From positions 1 to 64,000 of the IMG/VR virus record IMGVR_UViG_3300045911_000155: 64,000 bases of DNA; one strand, 5' to 3'. The notes below the pieces were generated by a model, which saw only the letters and a list, made by a program, of their open reading frames with translations, ran no database searches and was not told where the DNA came from. The translations under genes and the position numbers were made by a program. The stretch's first letter is position 1. Every line of letters begins with the position of its first letter. This document shows, one piece after another, positions 7,850-16,017 of the stretch. This DNA comes from a virus.

Positions 7850-8119
7850 TCATTTTCCGTAGTCCCCGATCAAGCTCACGATGATGCGCTCGAAGTATTC
7901 GCGGAAGGTGACGCCATTTCCCGCAACAACGTTCAAATCGGCACGGGAGAAGCTGAAGATGAAAGAGATCAATGAGCACTTGTGCTGGCGAAGCCACTGG
8001 ACGTAGTAGAACTTCCATTCGTTGCTTTCATACGGCCAGTGTTCCTTCATCAGCCGTTCCATATCGGCGGGGAACGCCAGTTCGTCGGCAAACTTGAGTT
8101 GTTCGAGCGTGAATTTCAT
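7850..8119 (-). CDS. Hypothetical protein, 89 aa
   Basis: A soluble protein with an aromatic, charged helix-rich sequence (WPYESNEWKFYYVQWLRQHK). It lies 9 nt downstream of the gene at 8129 in the same operon. No recognised family. Confidence 0.65.
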   Translation of the reverse strand: MKFTLEQLKFADELAFPADMERLMKEHWPYESNEWKFYYVQWLRQHKCSLISFIFSFSRADLNVVAGNGVTFREYFERIIVSLIGDYGK

Positions 8120-8128
8120 GGGACCCTC

Positions 8129-8425
8129 TTAGTTGACGTATTCGGCCAGCTTCGCGGCTTCGGCGGCGGCTTCTTCCCGGCCAAACACGCCCCGGAGTTT
8201 GTAGGTCGCACCGTTGAGCTTCACCACCGTCCAAACCTGACCGTTGATGTCTTCGCCCCGGTAGTTTTCTTCGGCGCGGTCAGTCGCACCCATCAGGGCG
8301 CACACGGCATTGTAGGGCTTGGTCGCGGCTTCGAGTTCGGTCATCACCGGCTCACCGGCGCTCAAGCGGGTGAACAACCCGGCAACGTTCTGAAGGGCGG
8401 CGTCAAAAGTCTGTTGAAGTGTCAT
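8129..8425 (-). CDS. Hypothetical early protein, 98 aa
   Basis: First gene of a minus-strand early operon. It has the window's standard cassette: early promoter, then GGAGAGACGATATG. The sequence is Ala/Glu-rich and probably helical; no family recognised. Confidence 0.75.
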   Translation of the reverse strand: MTLQQTFDAALQNVAGLFTRLSAGEPVMTELEAATKPYNAVCALMGATDRAEENYRGEDINGQVWTVVKLNGATYKLRGVFGREEAAAEAAKLAEYVN

Positions 8426-8442
8426 ATCGTCTCTCCATAGTC

Positions 8443-8471
8443 AGAATAGCAAGTCCTGACTTATATGTCAA
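8443..8471 (-). promoter_or_regulatory. Early promoter with dyad
   Basis: TTGACATATAAGTCAG start, 17 nt spacer, TATTCT. It drives the operon starting at 8425 and lies back to back with a late box serving the M23 peptidase. Confidence 0.85.
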
Positions 8472-8474
8472 GGG

Positions 8475-8482
8475 CTAAATAT
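8475..8482 (+). promoter_or_regulatory. Late promoter box CTAAATAT
   Basis: 5 nt before the ATG of the M23 peptidase gene. Confidence 0.65.
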
Positions 8483-8487
8483 GCTTC

Positions 8488-8958
8488 ATGGCACTTTTTC
8501 CTTTACGGCAACGGCCAAAACTCGACTACAAGACACCGCCGCGTTCTTTTGGTTGCGCCCGCGACAAAGGAAGACGCAAGCATGCCGGTTGTGATCTGTA
8601 TGCGTCCATTGGAACGGAAGTGTTGGCGGTGGAAGACGGAGAGATCATCCAGCCGGTGTACTTCTTCTACCTTGGCACGTATGCCCTAGAAGTCCGCCAT
8701 GCGTCCGGCGTCGTTGTTCGGTATGGAGAGATCCAGAAGAACACTCCGAAGCCGTGGAAGGCCGGGGACAAGGTGACCGCCGGGGAAGTGCTTGGATACA
8801 TCGGACAACTGCAAGGCTTGCCCGTCGCCATGCTCCATTTCGAATTGTTCGACGGTTCCGCGTCGGGGCCGCTGACGGTGCGGTCGGAAGGCGGATTCCA
8901 GCGGCGATCTGATTTGATGGACCCAACTGCGTTTCTGGATGATTGTGTTGTGATCTAA
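8488..8958 (+). CDS. M23-family peptidase (LytM-like)
   Basis: A 156-residue protein with the M23 metallopeptidase signature: the zinc-binding HAGCDLY near residue 32 and the C-terminal LHFELF near residue 116, around a core containing GEIIQPV and GEVLGYIGQL. The family cleaves peptide cross-links of peptidoglycan. Location between spike and tail-fibre genes suggests a tail-associated wall-degrading enzyme used during entry, which fits the absence of a lysozyme domain in the gp5-like protein; this placement is inference. Confidence 0.85.
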   Translation: MALFPLRQRPKLDYKTPPRSFGCARDKGRRKHAGCDLYASIGTEVLAVEDGEIIQPVYFFYLGTYALEVRHASGVVVRYGEIQKNTPKPWKAGDKVTAGEVLGYIGQLQGLPVAMLHFELFDGSASGPLTVRSEGGFQRRSDLMDPTAFLDDCVVI

Positions 8959-8962
8959 GTAG
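8955..8962 (+). promoter_or_regulatory. Late promoter box CTAAGTAG
   Basis: 5 nt before the start of the tail-fibre gene at 8968; it overlaps the stop codon of the peptidase gene. Confidence 0.55.
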
Positions 8963-8967
8963 TTTGC

Positions 8968-9988
8968 ATGGCATCGATCACGACGATTCAAGGGACAGAT
9001 TCCCTACGCGATAGCCGCGCGGTCATCAATACAAACTTCACCAACATCAACAATGAGTTGACGACCATCACCGGGTTGGGTGGCATTCCCGGCCCGACAG
9101 GTCCGGCGGGTCCGACTGGACCGATGGGAACCGGCATCACGTGGCGAAGTACGTGGAACAGCGCTACCGCATACGTGGCGAACGATGCTGTGACTTATGG
9201 TGGTCAGGCATGGGTGGCAATAGCTTCGAGCACGAATGTGACGCCCGGAACCGATGCATTGAAGTGGCAATCCTACATCAATTTCTCTTCGTTAGGTTCG
9301 GGTGCGATTTTGTCCGGGATAAACAGCATCGGCACCAGCGCAACCGACCGCTTCGAATATCGGATATCTTCCGACTGATGGCCCGTATCTGCAACATTCG
9401 GACGGTGCTGGATGGAATTACTTTGGGACGATGCGAAAGATGGTTCCGTTGAATGACAGTTCGTGGTCGTGGGTGAATCAAGGTGGAGCGGCCATGACAA
9501 CTGTTGGCAGTACCAAAATGATGACCGTTCCCGCGAATACAGGTGACAGTCTTCGTTGTCGTCTGCGCACTGTTCCGTCGCCGCCATACACGATCACGGC
9601 GATGGTTCTCAATGACTACTATCCAGCCAACTACTATCACACAGGAATTGTGCTCTATGACAGTGGCACGGGACGGCTACAGACATGGGGATATGGTTAC
9701 AACAGTGGCATGGCGCAAGCGGTTTATAACTGGTCGAACACGACGACGTATAATTCTACTCCCGGCGGCGCGCTGCAAATCCACACACCGTATACATTTT
9801 TTCGTGTGGTTGATGACGGCACCAATTTGACATTCTCTTCATCGACTCACGGGTTTGATTTTTCGAATGTCTTTTTCACGACCACACGGGCGGCGTGGAT
9901 CGGAACAATCACTGATATTGGTCTGATGTCTGACTGCAACAACAACCGACCGGGGAACATGCTGGTGTTGCATTGGGAAGTCACTTAA
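8968..9988 (+). CDS. Tail-fibre-like protein with collagen-like repeat, frame-disrupted
   Basis: The N-terminal frame (8968-9378) encodes a coiled region, GPTGPAGPTGPMG collagen-type triplets and a WNSATAYVANDAVTYGG module like carbohydrate-binding modules in fibres. It stops at TGA 9376-9378. The continuation is in the next frame, readable upstream of ATG 9431 as YLPTDGPYLQHSDGAGWNYF and on to 9988. A +1 change (one extra base or two missing) near 9345-9376 restores one protein of about 340 residues. The C-terminal domain resembles those at 28802 and 35971. It probably binds the host surface. Confidence 0.75.
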
Positions 9989-10275
9989 CCATTGGCGAAC
10001 ACGTTGGGTGATCCTGTGGCGACAGCATCGCCACAAGAAATGGGATCGGTGATCCGGCCCGCTTGTTTGTTGTTCACAAACACATTGGGCGACCCGCTTG
10101 TCAAAACACCGTCATGGCAAGCGGGTCCGCAACAGTGGGTAACCCAATGGTCGCCTTGCCGGTGCCACGGAATGTTGTTCACAAACACATTGGGGCTGGC
10201 AGTGTCATTCGGTCGCGAAGGAAAGCATGGAGGATGTCCGGTGGAAACGTCGCCAAGACGTGTAGCGGCTGGCAT
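9985..10275 (-). CDS. PAAR-repeat spike tip protein
   Basis: A 96-residue PAAR protein. It begins MPAATRLGDVSTGH and contains repeated G-SPNVFVNN units with His/Cys residues that bind the single metal ion of PAAR tips. PAAR proteins sharpen the gp5/VgrG spike, so its partner is the protein at 5141. Expressed from a late-type box 5 nt upstream; convergent with the fibre gene. Confidence 0.9.
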   Translation of the reverse strand: MPAATRLGDVSTGHPPCFPSRPNDTASPNVFVNNIPWHRQGDHWVTHCCGPACHDGVLTSGSPNVFVNNKQAGRITDPISCGDAVATGSPNVFANG

Positions 10276-10280
10276 GTTCA

Positions 10281-10288
10281 GAATTTAG
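10281..10288 (-). promoter_or_regulatory. Late promoter box CTAAATTC
   Basis: 5 nt before the PAAR gene start; divergent from the box at 10297. Confidence 0.5.
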
Positions 10289-10296
10289 ACCCGACG

Positions 10297-10304
10297 CTAA
10301 ATGG
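10297..10304 (+). promoter_or_regulatory. Late promoter box CTAAATGG
   Basis: 9 nt before the ATG at 10314; forms a divergent pair with 10281-10288. Confidence 0.5.
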
Positions 10305-10313
10305 AAACCGAGT

Positions 10314-10667
10314 ATGGCATCAGCACTAGATCCCGTGACAAATTGGCCCGACGAAGTTCACATCGACTACACGAACTGGAAAGGCGAACGATCATGGCGG
10401 CGCATTACGCCGCGCGGCATCCGATTTGCCACGACGGACTATCACCCGGATGCGTGCTGGCTTTTGGATGCGTTCGATCTGGACAAACAGGCTGTACGGT
10501 CATTCGCGATCAAAGATATCCATGAATGGGCTGAGCCGGTGCCAGAACTGTACGTCCCGGAGCCGCCAGCAACGTTTGAACCCCGAACGTTCAAAGGCCG
10601 GATCGTTCACCGGTATGAACGTCCGACCTATCGGATTGAAGACTTCAGCGACGATGAGGAAGGCTAA
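10314..10667 (+). CDS. WYL-like domain protein, 117 aa
   Basis: The core IDYTNWKGERSWRRITPRG followed by WLLDAFDLDKQAVRSFAIKD resembles the WYL ligand-binding fold, which senses nucleotides or nucleic acid in bacterial regulators. There is no DNA-binding domain, so it may act as a stand-alone sensor or structural piece. The C-terminus is acidic. Assignment rests on motif resemblance. Confidence 0.7.
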   Translation: MASALDPVTNWPDEVHIDYTNWKGERSWRRITPRGIRFATTDYHPDACWLLDAFDLDKQAVRSFAIKDIHEWAEPVPELYVPEPPATFEPRTFKGRIVHRYERPTYRIEDFSDDEEG

Positions 10668-11682
10668 GCCTTCGTCACTGCGAACACTTCGATCATCCGC
10701 TGTTCAGAAGGCGAACCCATCGGCTTGCCGTCCGGCATAATGACGTTGTGGAACGTCGTGGGAAATTGAGAGAACCACTTCCCGGCACTCGACCGGTTGT
10801 CCTTCACGCTGTTCCGTACCACGAATTTCGAACCATCGGTGAAGGTAAAGGCGATTTCGCCACCGATTCCCTGTTGCATCACATGAGCGCGACCGATGAT
10901 TTTGCAGTCCAGAAGGTTGTCCTTGAGTTCCACGATCTTCGCCAGCTTCTTGGCGTTCTTGAAGAGGAACTGTTGCTGCATGAACTCCCCGGCGGTGTCA
11001 GCTTCCTTTTGGACGTACTTTTCCCATCCAGACAAGAACGCGACCGGATCGCCGTTCGGTTTCTTCTCAAACACGTACCAAGACCAGCGATTGATTTCCG
11101 GGTTGTACCGGGAGAATTCCCGCAAGCCCTTCGGATCGTCTTTGAGGGAGAAGTACTTCTGAAGGATGTCCGCGATGCGGTCGTACACCAGCTTGATGTA
11201 CTCGACTTTGATCTGTTCGGTCAGTTCGGTGAGAACAGCGATCACCTTCCGCCCGGCGTCCTTCGATGCCATCGGCGCGATGTATTGCTTCCGGGGATCA
11301 ACCACCGGCGCGGGCTGACGCTTCACGGATAATGCTTTGACCTTTTCCAAGGCCGCGTGCAATGTGACGACTTCCATGACGTACTCGACGTATTTCTTCG
11401 CATGTTCGTTGTTGGGGTCGTTCTTGAGAATCTTCTGTGTCAGCTTCAGCTTGCCCGCCGCGTGATTTGGCTGGAAGAAATCCACATCGGCATGGTAGGA
11501 CCACGACAGTATGTCCTTAGGAATCGTGCATTCGGAATGGCGTTGTCGGCTATCGCCTTGTTGATCGCGACGATGATTCGGTCTAACCGCTTCACTCCCG
11601 GAGCGGTCGAAGCAAGAATCGGAAACTGAGCAACGGTCAGCGGCGCGGCGCTCTCTGTGATGAATTCAGCGAAGGACTTCAT
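10664..11682 (-). CDS. Putative head-packaged protein with capsid-targeting-like N-terminus, frame-disrupted
   Basis: Starts MKSFAEFITES at 11682, close to the T4 capsid-targeting sequence MKTYQEFIAE with a gp21-type cleavage site I-T-E. The first frame runs to a stop at 11446, but the long downstream frame (10664-11485 and open upstream through TIPKDILSWSYHADVDFFQ) is the natural continuation. One missing base near 11535 restores about 339 residues. No enzyme motif is recognised in the body, which is helical and Lys-rich. A late-like CTACATAC box precedes it. Confidence 0.6.
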
Positions 11683-11689
11683 GCCTTAA

Positions 11690-11697
11690 GTATGTAG
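11690..11697 (-). promoter_or_regulatory. Late promoter-like box CTACATAC
   Basis: 7 nt before the ATG at 11682; one base away from CTAAATAC. Confidence 0.45.
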
Positions 11698-11702
11698 CTT
11701 TT

Positions 11703-11834
11703 TCACTTATGGATGAAGACCGTTGCCCCGCCGGTGATGGATGAATGGGTGACCATCACTCCTTCCCGCTTGCGCGTAGAGACAATCATGAAGCCGTTCT
11801 GTTTGAGGACCCGGCTGACGTTCGTTGCGATCAT
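11703..11834 (-). CDS. Small protein, 43 aa
   Basis: Begins MIATNVSRVLKQNGF. Its ATG overlaps the stop of the upstream gene in an ATGA arrangement, which argues that it is real. No family recognised. Confidence 0.55.
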   Translation of the reverse strand: MIATNVSRVLKQNGFMIVSTRKREGVMVTHSSITGGATVFIHK

Positions 11835-12265
11835 TCCATTCTCCTGATTCCGCCGGTCGCCGCTTCCCACAGCAATCGGTCTAGGTCGCTTTGTAGGGCT
11901 TCCCGTTCGGTTGGGTCGTTGGTGGTTTCCGCCCGGCGTGCAAATGACGCCGCGAAGGTGCCAAGCGGCACTGTGGGCCGTTTCTTGACGGGCGGTTGGT
12001 ATGGTTCCGTGATCGTCGCCACAGGTGCCGGTCGTTTTGCTTTTGGTGCCGGGTGGACGGGCCGTTCGCGGACAGGCTTCACTTCCCGTTCGAGTCCAAG
12101 AATCTTGCGAAGGTCGGCAAGGTTGTTGGCGTCCGCGCGGTTGTCGGAAGGTGTCTTCGCCCGGACAAACGTCTGTCCGCCGGGGAACTTCCAAACCTCA
12201 TGCTTCTTGTTTCGCTTGAGGACACCTTTGTGTTCCCGTATGAGGGCATTGACCTGTTCTCTCAT
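11831..12265 (-). CDS. Protein with HicA-like N-terminal region, 144 aa
   Basis: Residues about 1-55 (KHEVWKFPGGQTF and TPSDNRADANNLADLRKILG) resemble a HicA-type double-stranded RNA-binding fold; the rest is a Pro/Lys-rich linker and a helical tail. Start is ATG 12265, overlapping the stop of the upstream gene (ATGA). RNA binding is inference; no toxin activity can be claimed. Confidence 0.65.
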   Translation of the reverse strand: MREQVNALIREHKGVLKRNKKHEVWKFPGGQTFVRAKTPSDNRADANNLADLRKILGLEREVKPVRERPVHPAPKAKRPAPVATITEPYQPPVKKRPTVPLGTFAASFARRAETTNDPTEREALQSDLDRLLWEAATGGIRRME

Positions 12266-12489
12266 TGGATCACCATCGGGGCGACGTTGCCGCCAGTCAA
12301 CTGGCACATCAGCAATTCCGTGCCGCCTTGCGCGGCTTTGTCAGCGGCGAACTGTTTGATGTGGGCGGCTTCATCGGCGAAACATCGTTCCGGCCATCCC
12401 ATGCCGTTCCTGTAGAACAACACGAAGTTTCGATTCGTGCCTTCCATCGGATAGTAGCTGAGATACCAAGGCAAAAGGTGGGTGGGCAT
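12262..12489 (-). CDS. Hypothetical early protein, 75 aa
   Basis: Begins MPTHLLPWYLSYYPMEG. Start 12489 is chosen because the upstream frame is promoter DNA. First gene of a three-gene operon joined by two ATGA overlaps. Confidence 0.7.
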   Translation of the reverse strand: MPTHLLPWYLSYYPMEGTNRNFVLFYRNGMGWPERCFADEAAHIKQFAADKAAQGGTELLMCQLTGGNVAPMVIQ

Positions 12490-12505
12490 TGTCTTTCCAA
12501 TACCA

Positions 12506-12534
12506 ATCATCCCACAAATTGATCTATATGTCAA
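12506..12534 (-). promoter_or_regulatory. Early promoter with dyad
   Basis: TTGACATATAGATCAA start, 17 nt spacer, GATGAT. It overlaps the last codons of the metalloprotease-like gene and drives 12489-11703. Confidence 0.8.
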
Positions 12535-13087
12535 CTCCGTTTTGAACAAAGGTCTTTTCCAACAGTTTGGCGTGGATCGGGTAGAACTCTCCCAAGAGTT
12601 CGAGATAGGTCCGCTTCCAGATCGGGCCGTGGCCGTTGTCCTCTTCGTTCAGGTCCCACCCATGCTTGAAGTAGACCAACTGGTGCGCGACTTCGTGGAC
12701 TGCCCAAATCGTGTGAAGAGGTTTCAGACCGGCGACGATGACATTCGGTTCGCACCACACTGCCGACCACTTCGGTTTCCATTCCGGCCTTGCCTGTTCG
12801 ATCCACGCCGGAATTTCGTTCATGGACAGGATCACTTTTTTGTAAGGGCGGTCTTGTTCGTCTGGCAGATACTTGACCCGGCCCCGGCACGTGGTCGGAC
12901 CATCTTCGGCACGGTGCCGAACTTTCTCCCACACATGATCGACGATGCCCGCCCAATCTTCGAACGTTTGGATTCCGGGCAAAGCGACGCGGATTTCCGT
13001 TTCGCACTGATAGATCAGGTTTTGGCTGTCGGTGTAGTTTTGTTGACCAGCGGGGTCGAAGTAGAATGAGGAAGGACGGATTGGCAT
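12524..13087 (-). CDS. Zincin-like metalloprotease (HExxH), 187 aa
   Basis: Contains WAVHEVAHQLVYFKHG (zinc ligands HEVAH, near residue 130) and a downstream HGPIWKRTYLE that can supply the third ligand, as in SprT-like or related phage metalloproteases. Expected to be a soluble zinc protease; the target is unknown. The start at MPIRPSSFYF follows an inverted repeat rather than a clear ribosome binding site. Confidence 0.75.
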   Translation of the reverse strand: MPIRPSSFYFDPAGQQNYTDSQNLIYQCETEIRVALPGIQTFEDWAGIVDHVWEKVRHRAEDGPTTCRGRVKYLPDEQDRPYKKVILSMNEIPAWIEQARPEWKPKWSAVWCEPNVIVAGLKPLHTIWAVHEVAHQLVYFKHGWDLNEEDNGHGPIWKRTYLELLGEFYPIHAKLLEKTFVQNGVDI

Positions 13088-13088
13088 A

Positions 13089-13116
13089 GATGGGGAAGTC
13101 TTTCGTCTTCCCCATC
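13089..13116. repeat. 10 bp inverted repeat
   Basis: GATGGGGAAG pairs with CTTCCCCATC around an 8 nt loop. It lies between the gene ending at 13137 and the start at 13087 on the minus strand, so it may be a terminator without a T-tract or a structure near the start codon. Confidence 0.5.
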
Positions 13117-13136
13117 ATACCGTGGCTTAGCTGGCC

Positions 13137-13412
13137 TTAGCGGACCATATCGGAGTCACACACGATCACGTGCCCGGCAACGAAATCGCCGGTGAAGATG
13201 AAGGGCCGCGCCATCCCCGTCGCGGTGTCGTTCCGTTCGGCGCGGAACTTCCCTTCCTCATCCATAATCATGATGGTGCCTTCGGCCAGCGAAATGATCT
13301 GGATCATGTCGCATTCCAGCAGTCGGTAGAGTTCCTGAAGGCCGAAGTCGGTGCCGTTTTCGGGAATGATGTCTTTCGGCTCTTCGTTGACGCGGATCAG
13401 TTGTGCTTTCAT
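13137..13412 (-). CDS. DUF3846-like protein, 91 aa
   Basis: The sequence MKAQLIRVNEE, then LQELYRLLECDMIQIISLAEG and DEEGKFRAERNDTAT with a C-terminal GDFVAGHVIV, matches the layout of DUF3846 proteins, common in phages and plasmids with unknown function. TAGACT lies 7 nt before ATG 13412, predicting a leaderless transcript. Confidence 0.75.
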   Translation of the reverse strand: MKAQLIRVNEEPKDIIPENGTDFGLQELYRLLECDMIQIISLAEGTIMIMDEEGKFRAERNDTATGMARPFIFTGDFVAGHVIVCDSDMVR

Positions 13413-13419
13413 GAGCACC

Positions 13420-13448
13420 AGTCTATCGCGTTCTGACTTGTATGTCAA
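13420..13448 (-). promoter_or_regulatory. Early promoter with dyad
   Basis: TTGACATACAAGTCAG start, 17 nt spacer, TAGACT. It overlaps the stop codon of the gene at 13445. Confidence 0.8.
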
Positions 13449-13636
13449 ATCTCTTTTTCAGCGATCAGGGTGTCCACGCGCGTGTACGTGCGCACGATCA
13501 CCGTGCCCGGCTTCCGCTTGACTTGGCAGTCTTCCGGGCATTCGAAGCTACACATGCCGGTGTCGCCGATGACCGAATTGCAAGCCTTGCAGATTCGCAC
13601 ATTGACTTGGCGGGTGGTTGATGTTCCGATTTCCAT
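13445..13636 (-). CDS. Small zinc-ribbon-like protein, 63 aa
   Basis: Contains CKACNSVIGDTGMC and CPEDC, a plausible four-Cys zinc site. Begins MEIGTSTTRQ after AACGAGA. Function unknown. Confidence 0.65.
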   Translation of the reverse strand: MEIGTSTTRQVNVRICKACNSVIGDTGMCSFECPEDCQVKRKPGTVIVRTYTRVDTLIAEKEI

Positions 13637-13649
13637 TCTCGTTTCTTGT

Positions 13650-14486
13650 TTAGGCGACACCAATCAGCATTTCGATGAAGTACCGCTGACGCATGTGATG
13701 CGGGTCCGGCACGGTGCTGGCCTTGATGCCAAAGTTGCCGGTTTCAACATACTCCGCAATTTCCCCTTCGTTTGGGGCGACCCGGCGCATGCCAACGATC
13801 ACCGGCGCTTCCGCTTTGGCGATCATTTGATTGATGCGCTCTGCCATCTGTTCGATGGCCGGGTCCATATGCACCGGCAACAACTCTGGCACATGGAGCA
13901 TGTGAACGACGTTCGGAATCGTGAAGTCCGCCAGTAGAGGGATCAATTTGATATCGGCGGTCTTTTTGTGGTGTGTGATCTGGATGCGGGTCAGCGGATC
14001 TACCAGTTCCGGTTCGAAACGGAAGTTGATCTTCGGGTCAATGACAAGGCGGTCTATCAGACCCTTCATGAAATCGTGAGCAATCAATTTCAACGTTGCC
14101 CGGATTACGTTGTTGCTGATGACTACTTTTTGTTCGACCGGCACTTCTTTCAATCGGCGCGCAACGTGTTCCATGAACCATGCCAAGACATTGTAGCCAT
14201 CCGTGTCCGGCACATAGCCAGCCGCGACGCACGCCGATGTGAAGTCATACCCTTCCCACAAGCTGAACCCGAACCTGTCGCTCATCTCAAGAGAGTTCAT
14301 GAGGATATCATCTTCGGTGGCGTCGTCGGGCAGAGCGAACACCAGCATCGGGTCGTTCATCTTCACGACGCCATAGTGACCGACCGGCCATTCGTCCGGG
14401 ACATCTTTCGTGGCCCGGTGTAAGGCGTATCCGGGTACGATGTCCCGAATAATTTCCTGCGATTCAGCGACACATTGTAGGCACAT
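13650..14486 (-). CDS. Hypothetical protein, 278 aa
   Basis: Starts MCLQCVAESQEIIRD and has no recognised domain; mixed alpha/beta composition with acidic patches (PDDATEDD). It lies 4 nt after the zinc-ribbon gene at 14491, so they are probably cotranscribed. Confidence 0.75.
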   Translation of the reverse strand: MCLQCVAESQEIIRDIVPGYALHRATKDVPDEWPVGHYGVVKMNDPMLVFALPDDATEDDILMNSLEMSDRFGFSLWEGYDFTSACVAAGYVPDTDGYNVLAWFMEHVARRLKEVPVEQKVVISNNVIRATLKLIAHDFMKGLIDRLVIDPKINFRFEPELVDPLTRIQITHHKKTADIKLIPLLADFTIPNVVHMLHVPELLPVHMDPAIEQMAERINQMIAKAEAPVIVGMRRVAPNEGEIAEYVETGNFGIKASTVPDPHHMRQRYFIEMLIGVA

Positions 14487-14490
14487 GGGA

Positions 14491-14742
14491 TTAGTCCAGC
14501 GGCCAGCCGTGGCGAAGCATCGCCCGGCACTGATCGCATTTGCTTTCGCGCGTGGTGTAGTTTTCCGGGTACGTCATCGTGAACCCACAGGACTCACAAT
14601 AGAAGTACATGGGATAGCCCGCCGGAAGATCCGCGTTGTTGATGCGTCTGGTATTTTTGCTGGCTTCCCGGCGGGCCTTCAGCGCGGCGATTGCCGCTTC
14701 CTTTCCTTGTTCCGTCGCCAGTGGAGTCGCGGGGCTAGGCAT
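14491..14742 (-). CDS. Zinc-ribbon protein, 83 aa
   Basis: A charged N-terminal helix is followed by YCESCGFTMTYPENY and CDQCRAM, a treble-clef-like four-Cys zinc ribbon. Probably binds nucleic acid or protein. Its start overlaps the restored end of the upstream gene. Confidence 0.7.
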   Translation of the reverse strand: MPSPATPLATEQGKEAAIAALKARREASKNTRRINNADLPAGYPMYFYCESCGFTMTYPENYTTRESKCDQCRAMLRHGWPLD

Positions 14743-15024
14743 GGCGGTTCCTGTATTCAGCGACCGTGATATCCACGACGGTCATGCCTTTGATCTGTTC
14801 TTTCAGGTGGGTTTCCGGCGACCACCAGCATTCACATCCCACACGATGTCGCCGTTGTCCAGCTTGATTTTGGGGTTGGGTGTGGTCACGGGACCAAACG
14901 GGCCGATGATTTCCGGCGGCGGAATCTCTTCGCCTTCATATGTGCCGAAGCCGAATAGCTTGACGGTATTGTTGTCTGCCGATGCGACAGCACCGACGCG
15001 ATCACCTTTTTGTGGAGCGGGCAT
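14735..15024 (-). CDS. Conserved small phage protein, frame-disrupted
   Basis: The frame from ATG 15024 ends early at 14803 after VWDVNAGGRRK. Adding one G to the GGG run at 14838-14840 converts this to VWGCECWWSPETHLKEQ and extends the protein to a stop at 14735 (about 96 residues), which matches the CECWW end seen in related phage proteins. The disruption is therefore most likely a homopolymer error. Function unknown. Confidence 0.65.
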
Positions 15025-15047
15025 ATCAGAAGTCTATCACGACTTCT

Positions 15048-15889
15048 TTATGCAAGTTCGATGGTATCGTCATCGTTGCGGCTGAGAAGATCCGCCGGGA
15101 CAATTCCAAGTGTCAACACTGATCCGGCGGGCCGTTCGTGGCCGTAGACGACAATCGGTTCCGTGATCTTGACATGCATTTCCAGACCGGCGAAGAATCC
15201 GTGGTCGTCCAATTGGCGTCCGCCGTCGATCACACCCTTGTACGGTACACCGTGATATGTGCCAGTGACATCCAGTCCCCGGCGCAACTTCCGACCAAGC
15301 TCCGCGATCCGCTTGTTGTCGGCAAGGTAGTCGTCAAGAGCCTTCTGTGCTTTCGCGGCATTGGCTTTCGGCACAAGGTACTTGACCCCGACACTCACGA
15401 TGCGGAACTTCTTCAATTGGGCGCGGAAGTAGTTGGTGAAGTACTTGTGATTTGGTTCACCGCTGACCGGCGTCTTCAGTTCGACGTGATCGGCAAACGC
15501 GCCCATCTTTTCCAGTTCTTTCCGCTCATTGTCACTTCCGCCGTGCATTTGCAATACCAGATCGGCATCGGCCAAGGCATCGGCGGATTCTTCCGGTGCA
15601 TACCATCTCTTCTTGCCGAAGTCCCATACACCACCCGCCTTTTTGATGGCGTCCTTCTTGCCATAGGTGTCGCTACCGGTGACCGGGTAGAGCGGCGTCA
15701 GTCCCATCTTCTTCACAAGCGGAGCCTTTGTCAACGGGGCGAACCATGCTTTCGACATTCCATCGAACTTGGCACCCATCCGCTTGAGTTCGTCTTTCTT
15801 TTCGAATGAGTTGCCGCCAACTTTTACGTCGTAGAAGGAAGCGGCGCGGGTTGGATGGACTCCCGGAGGAACTGGAGGAAATTTGCCAT
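15048..15889 (-). CDS. Two-copy DUF5710-like protein with capsid-targeting-like N-terminus, frame-disrupted
   Basis: ATG 15889 begins MANFLQFLRES, a capsid-targeting-like motif with cleavage site L-R-E, 8 nt after a CTAAATAC late box. This frame stops at 15824; the long downstream frame is restored by one C in the CCC run near 15853. It contains two repeats of the form KKDELKRMGAKFDGMSKAWF and KKDAIKKAGGVWDFGKKRWY, the DUF5710-type pattern found in DNA-processing proteins. The C-terminal half is unassigned. About 281 residues when restored. Confidence 0.65.
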
Positions 15890-15897
15890 GACGCTTC

Positions 15898-15905
15898 GTA
15901 TTTAG
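15898..15905 (-). promoter_or_regulatory. Late promoter box CTAAATAC
   Basis: 8 nt before ATG 15889. Confidence 0.7.
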
Positions 15906-15912
15906 GGTTTGG

Positions 15913-16001
15913 TAGTGGGACCGGGATTCGAACCCGGATCGTGCGCTAATCAGGCGCTTCCCGCTTATAAGGCGGTCGTTTTGCCGTTAAACTATCCCAC
16001 C
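15913..16001 (-). tRNA. tRNA with long variable arm, anticodon reads UAU
   Basis: Acceptor GGTGGGA/TCCCACT, D-stem GTTT/AAAC and T-arm CCGGG-TTCGAAT-CCCGG are all present. The anticodon loop CTTATAA gives UAU, which would be Ile(AUA), but the 22 nt variable region with a GCGC stem is class II, normal only for Leu, Ser and Tyr. A27-G43 is mismatched. No CCA is encoded. The isotype is uncertain. Confidence 0.75.
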
Positions 16002-16017
16002 GTGATATAATCGCGGA

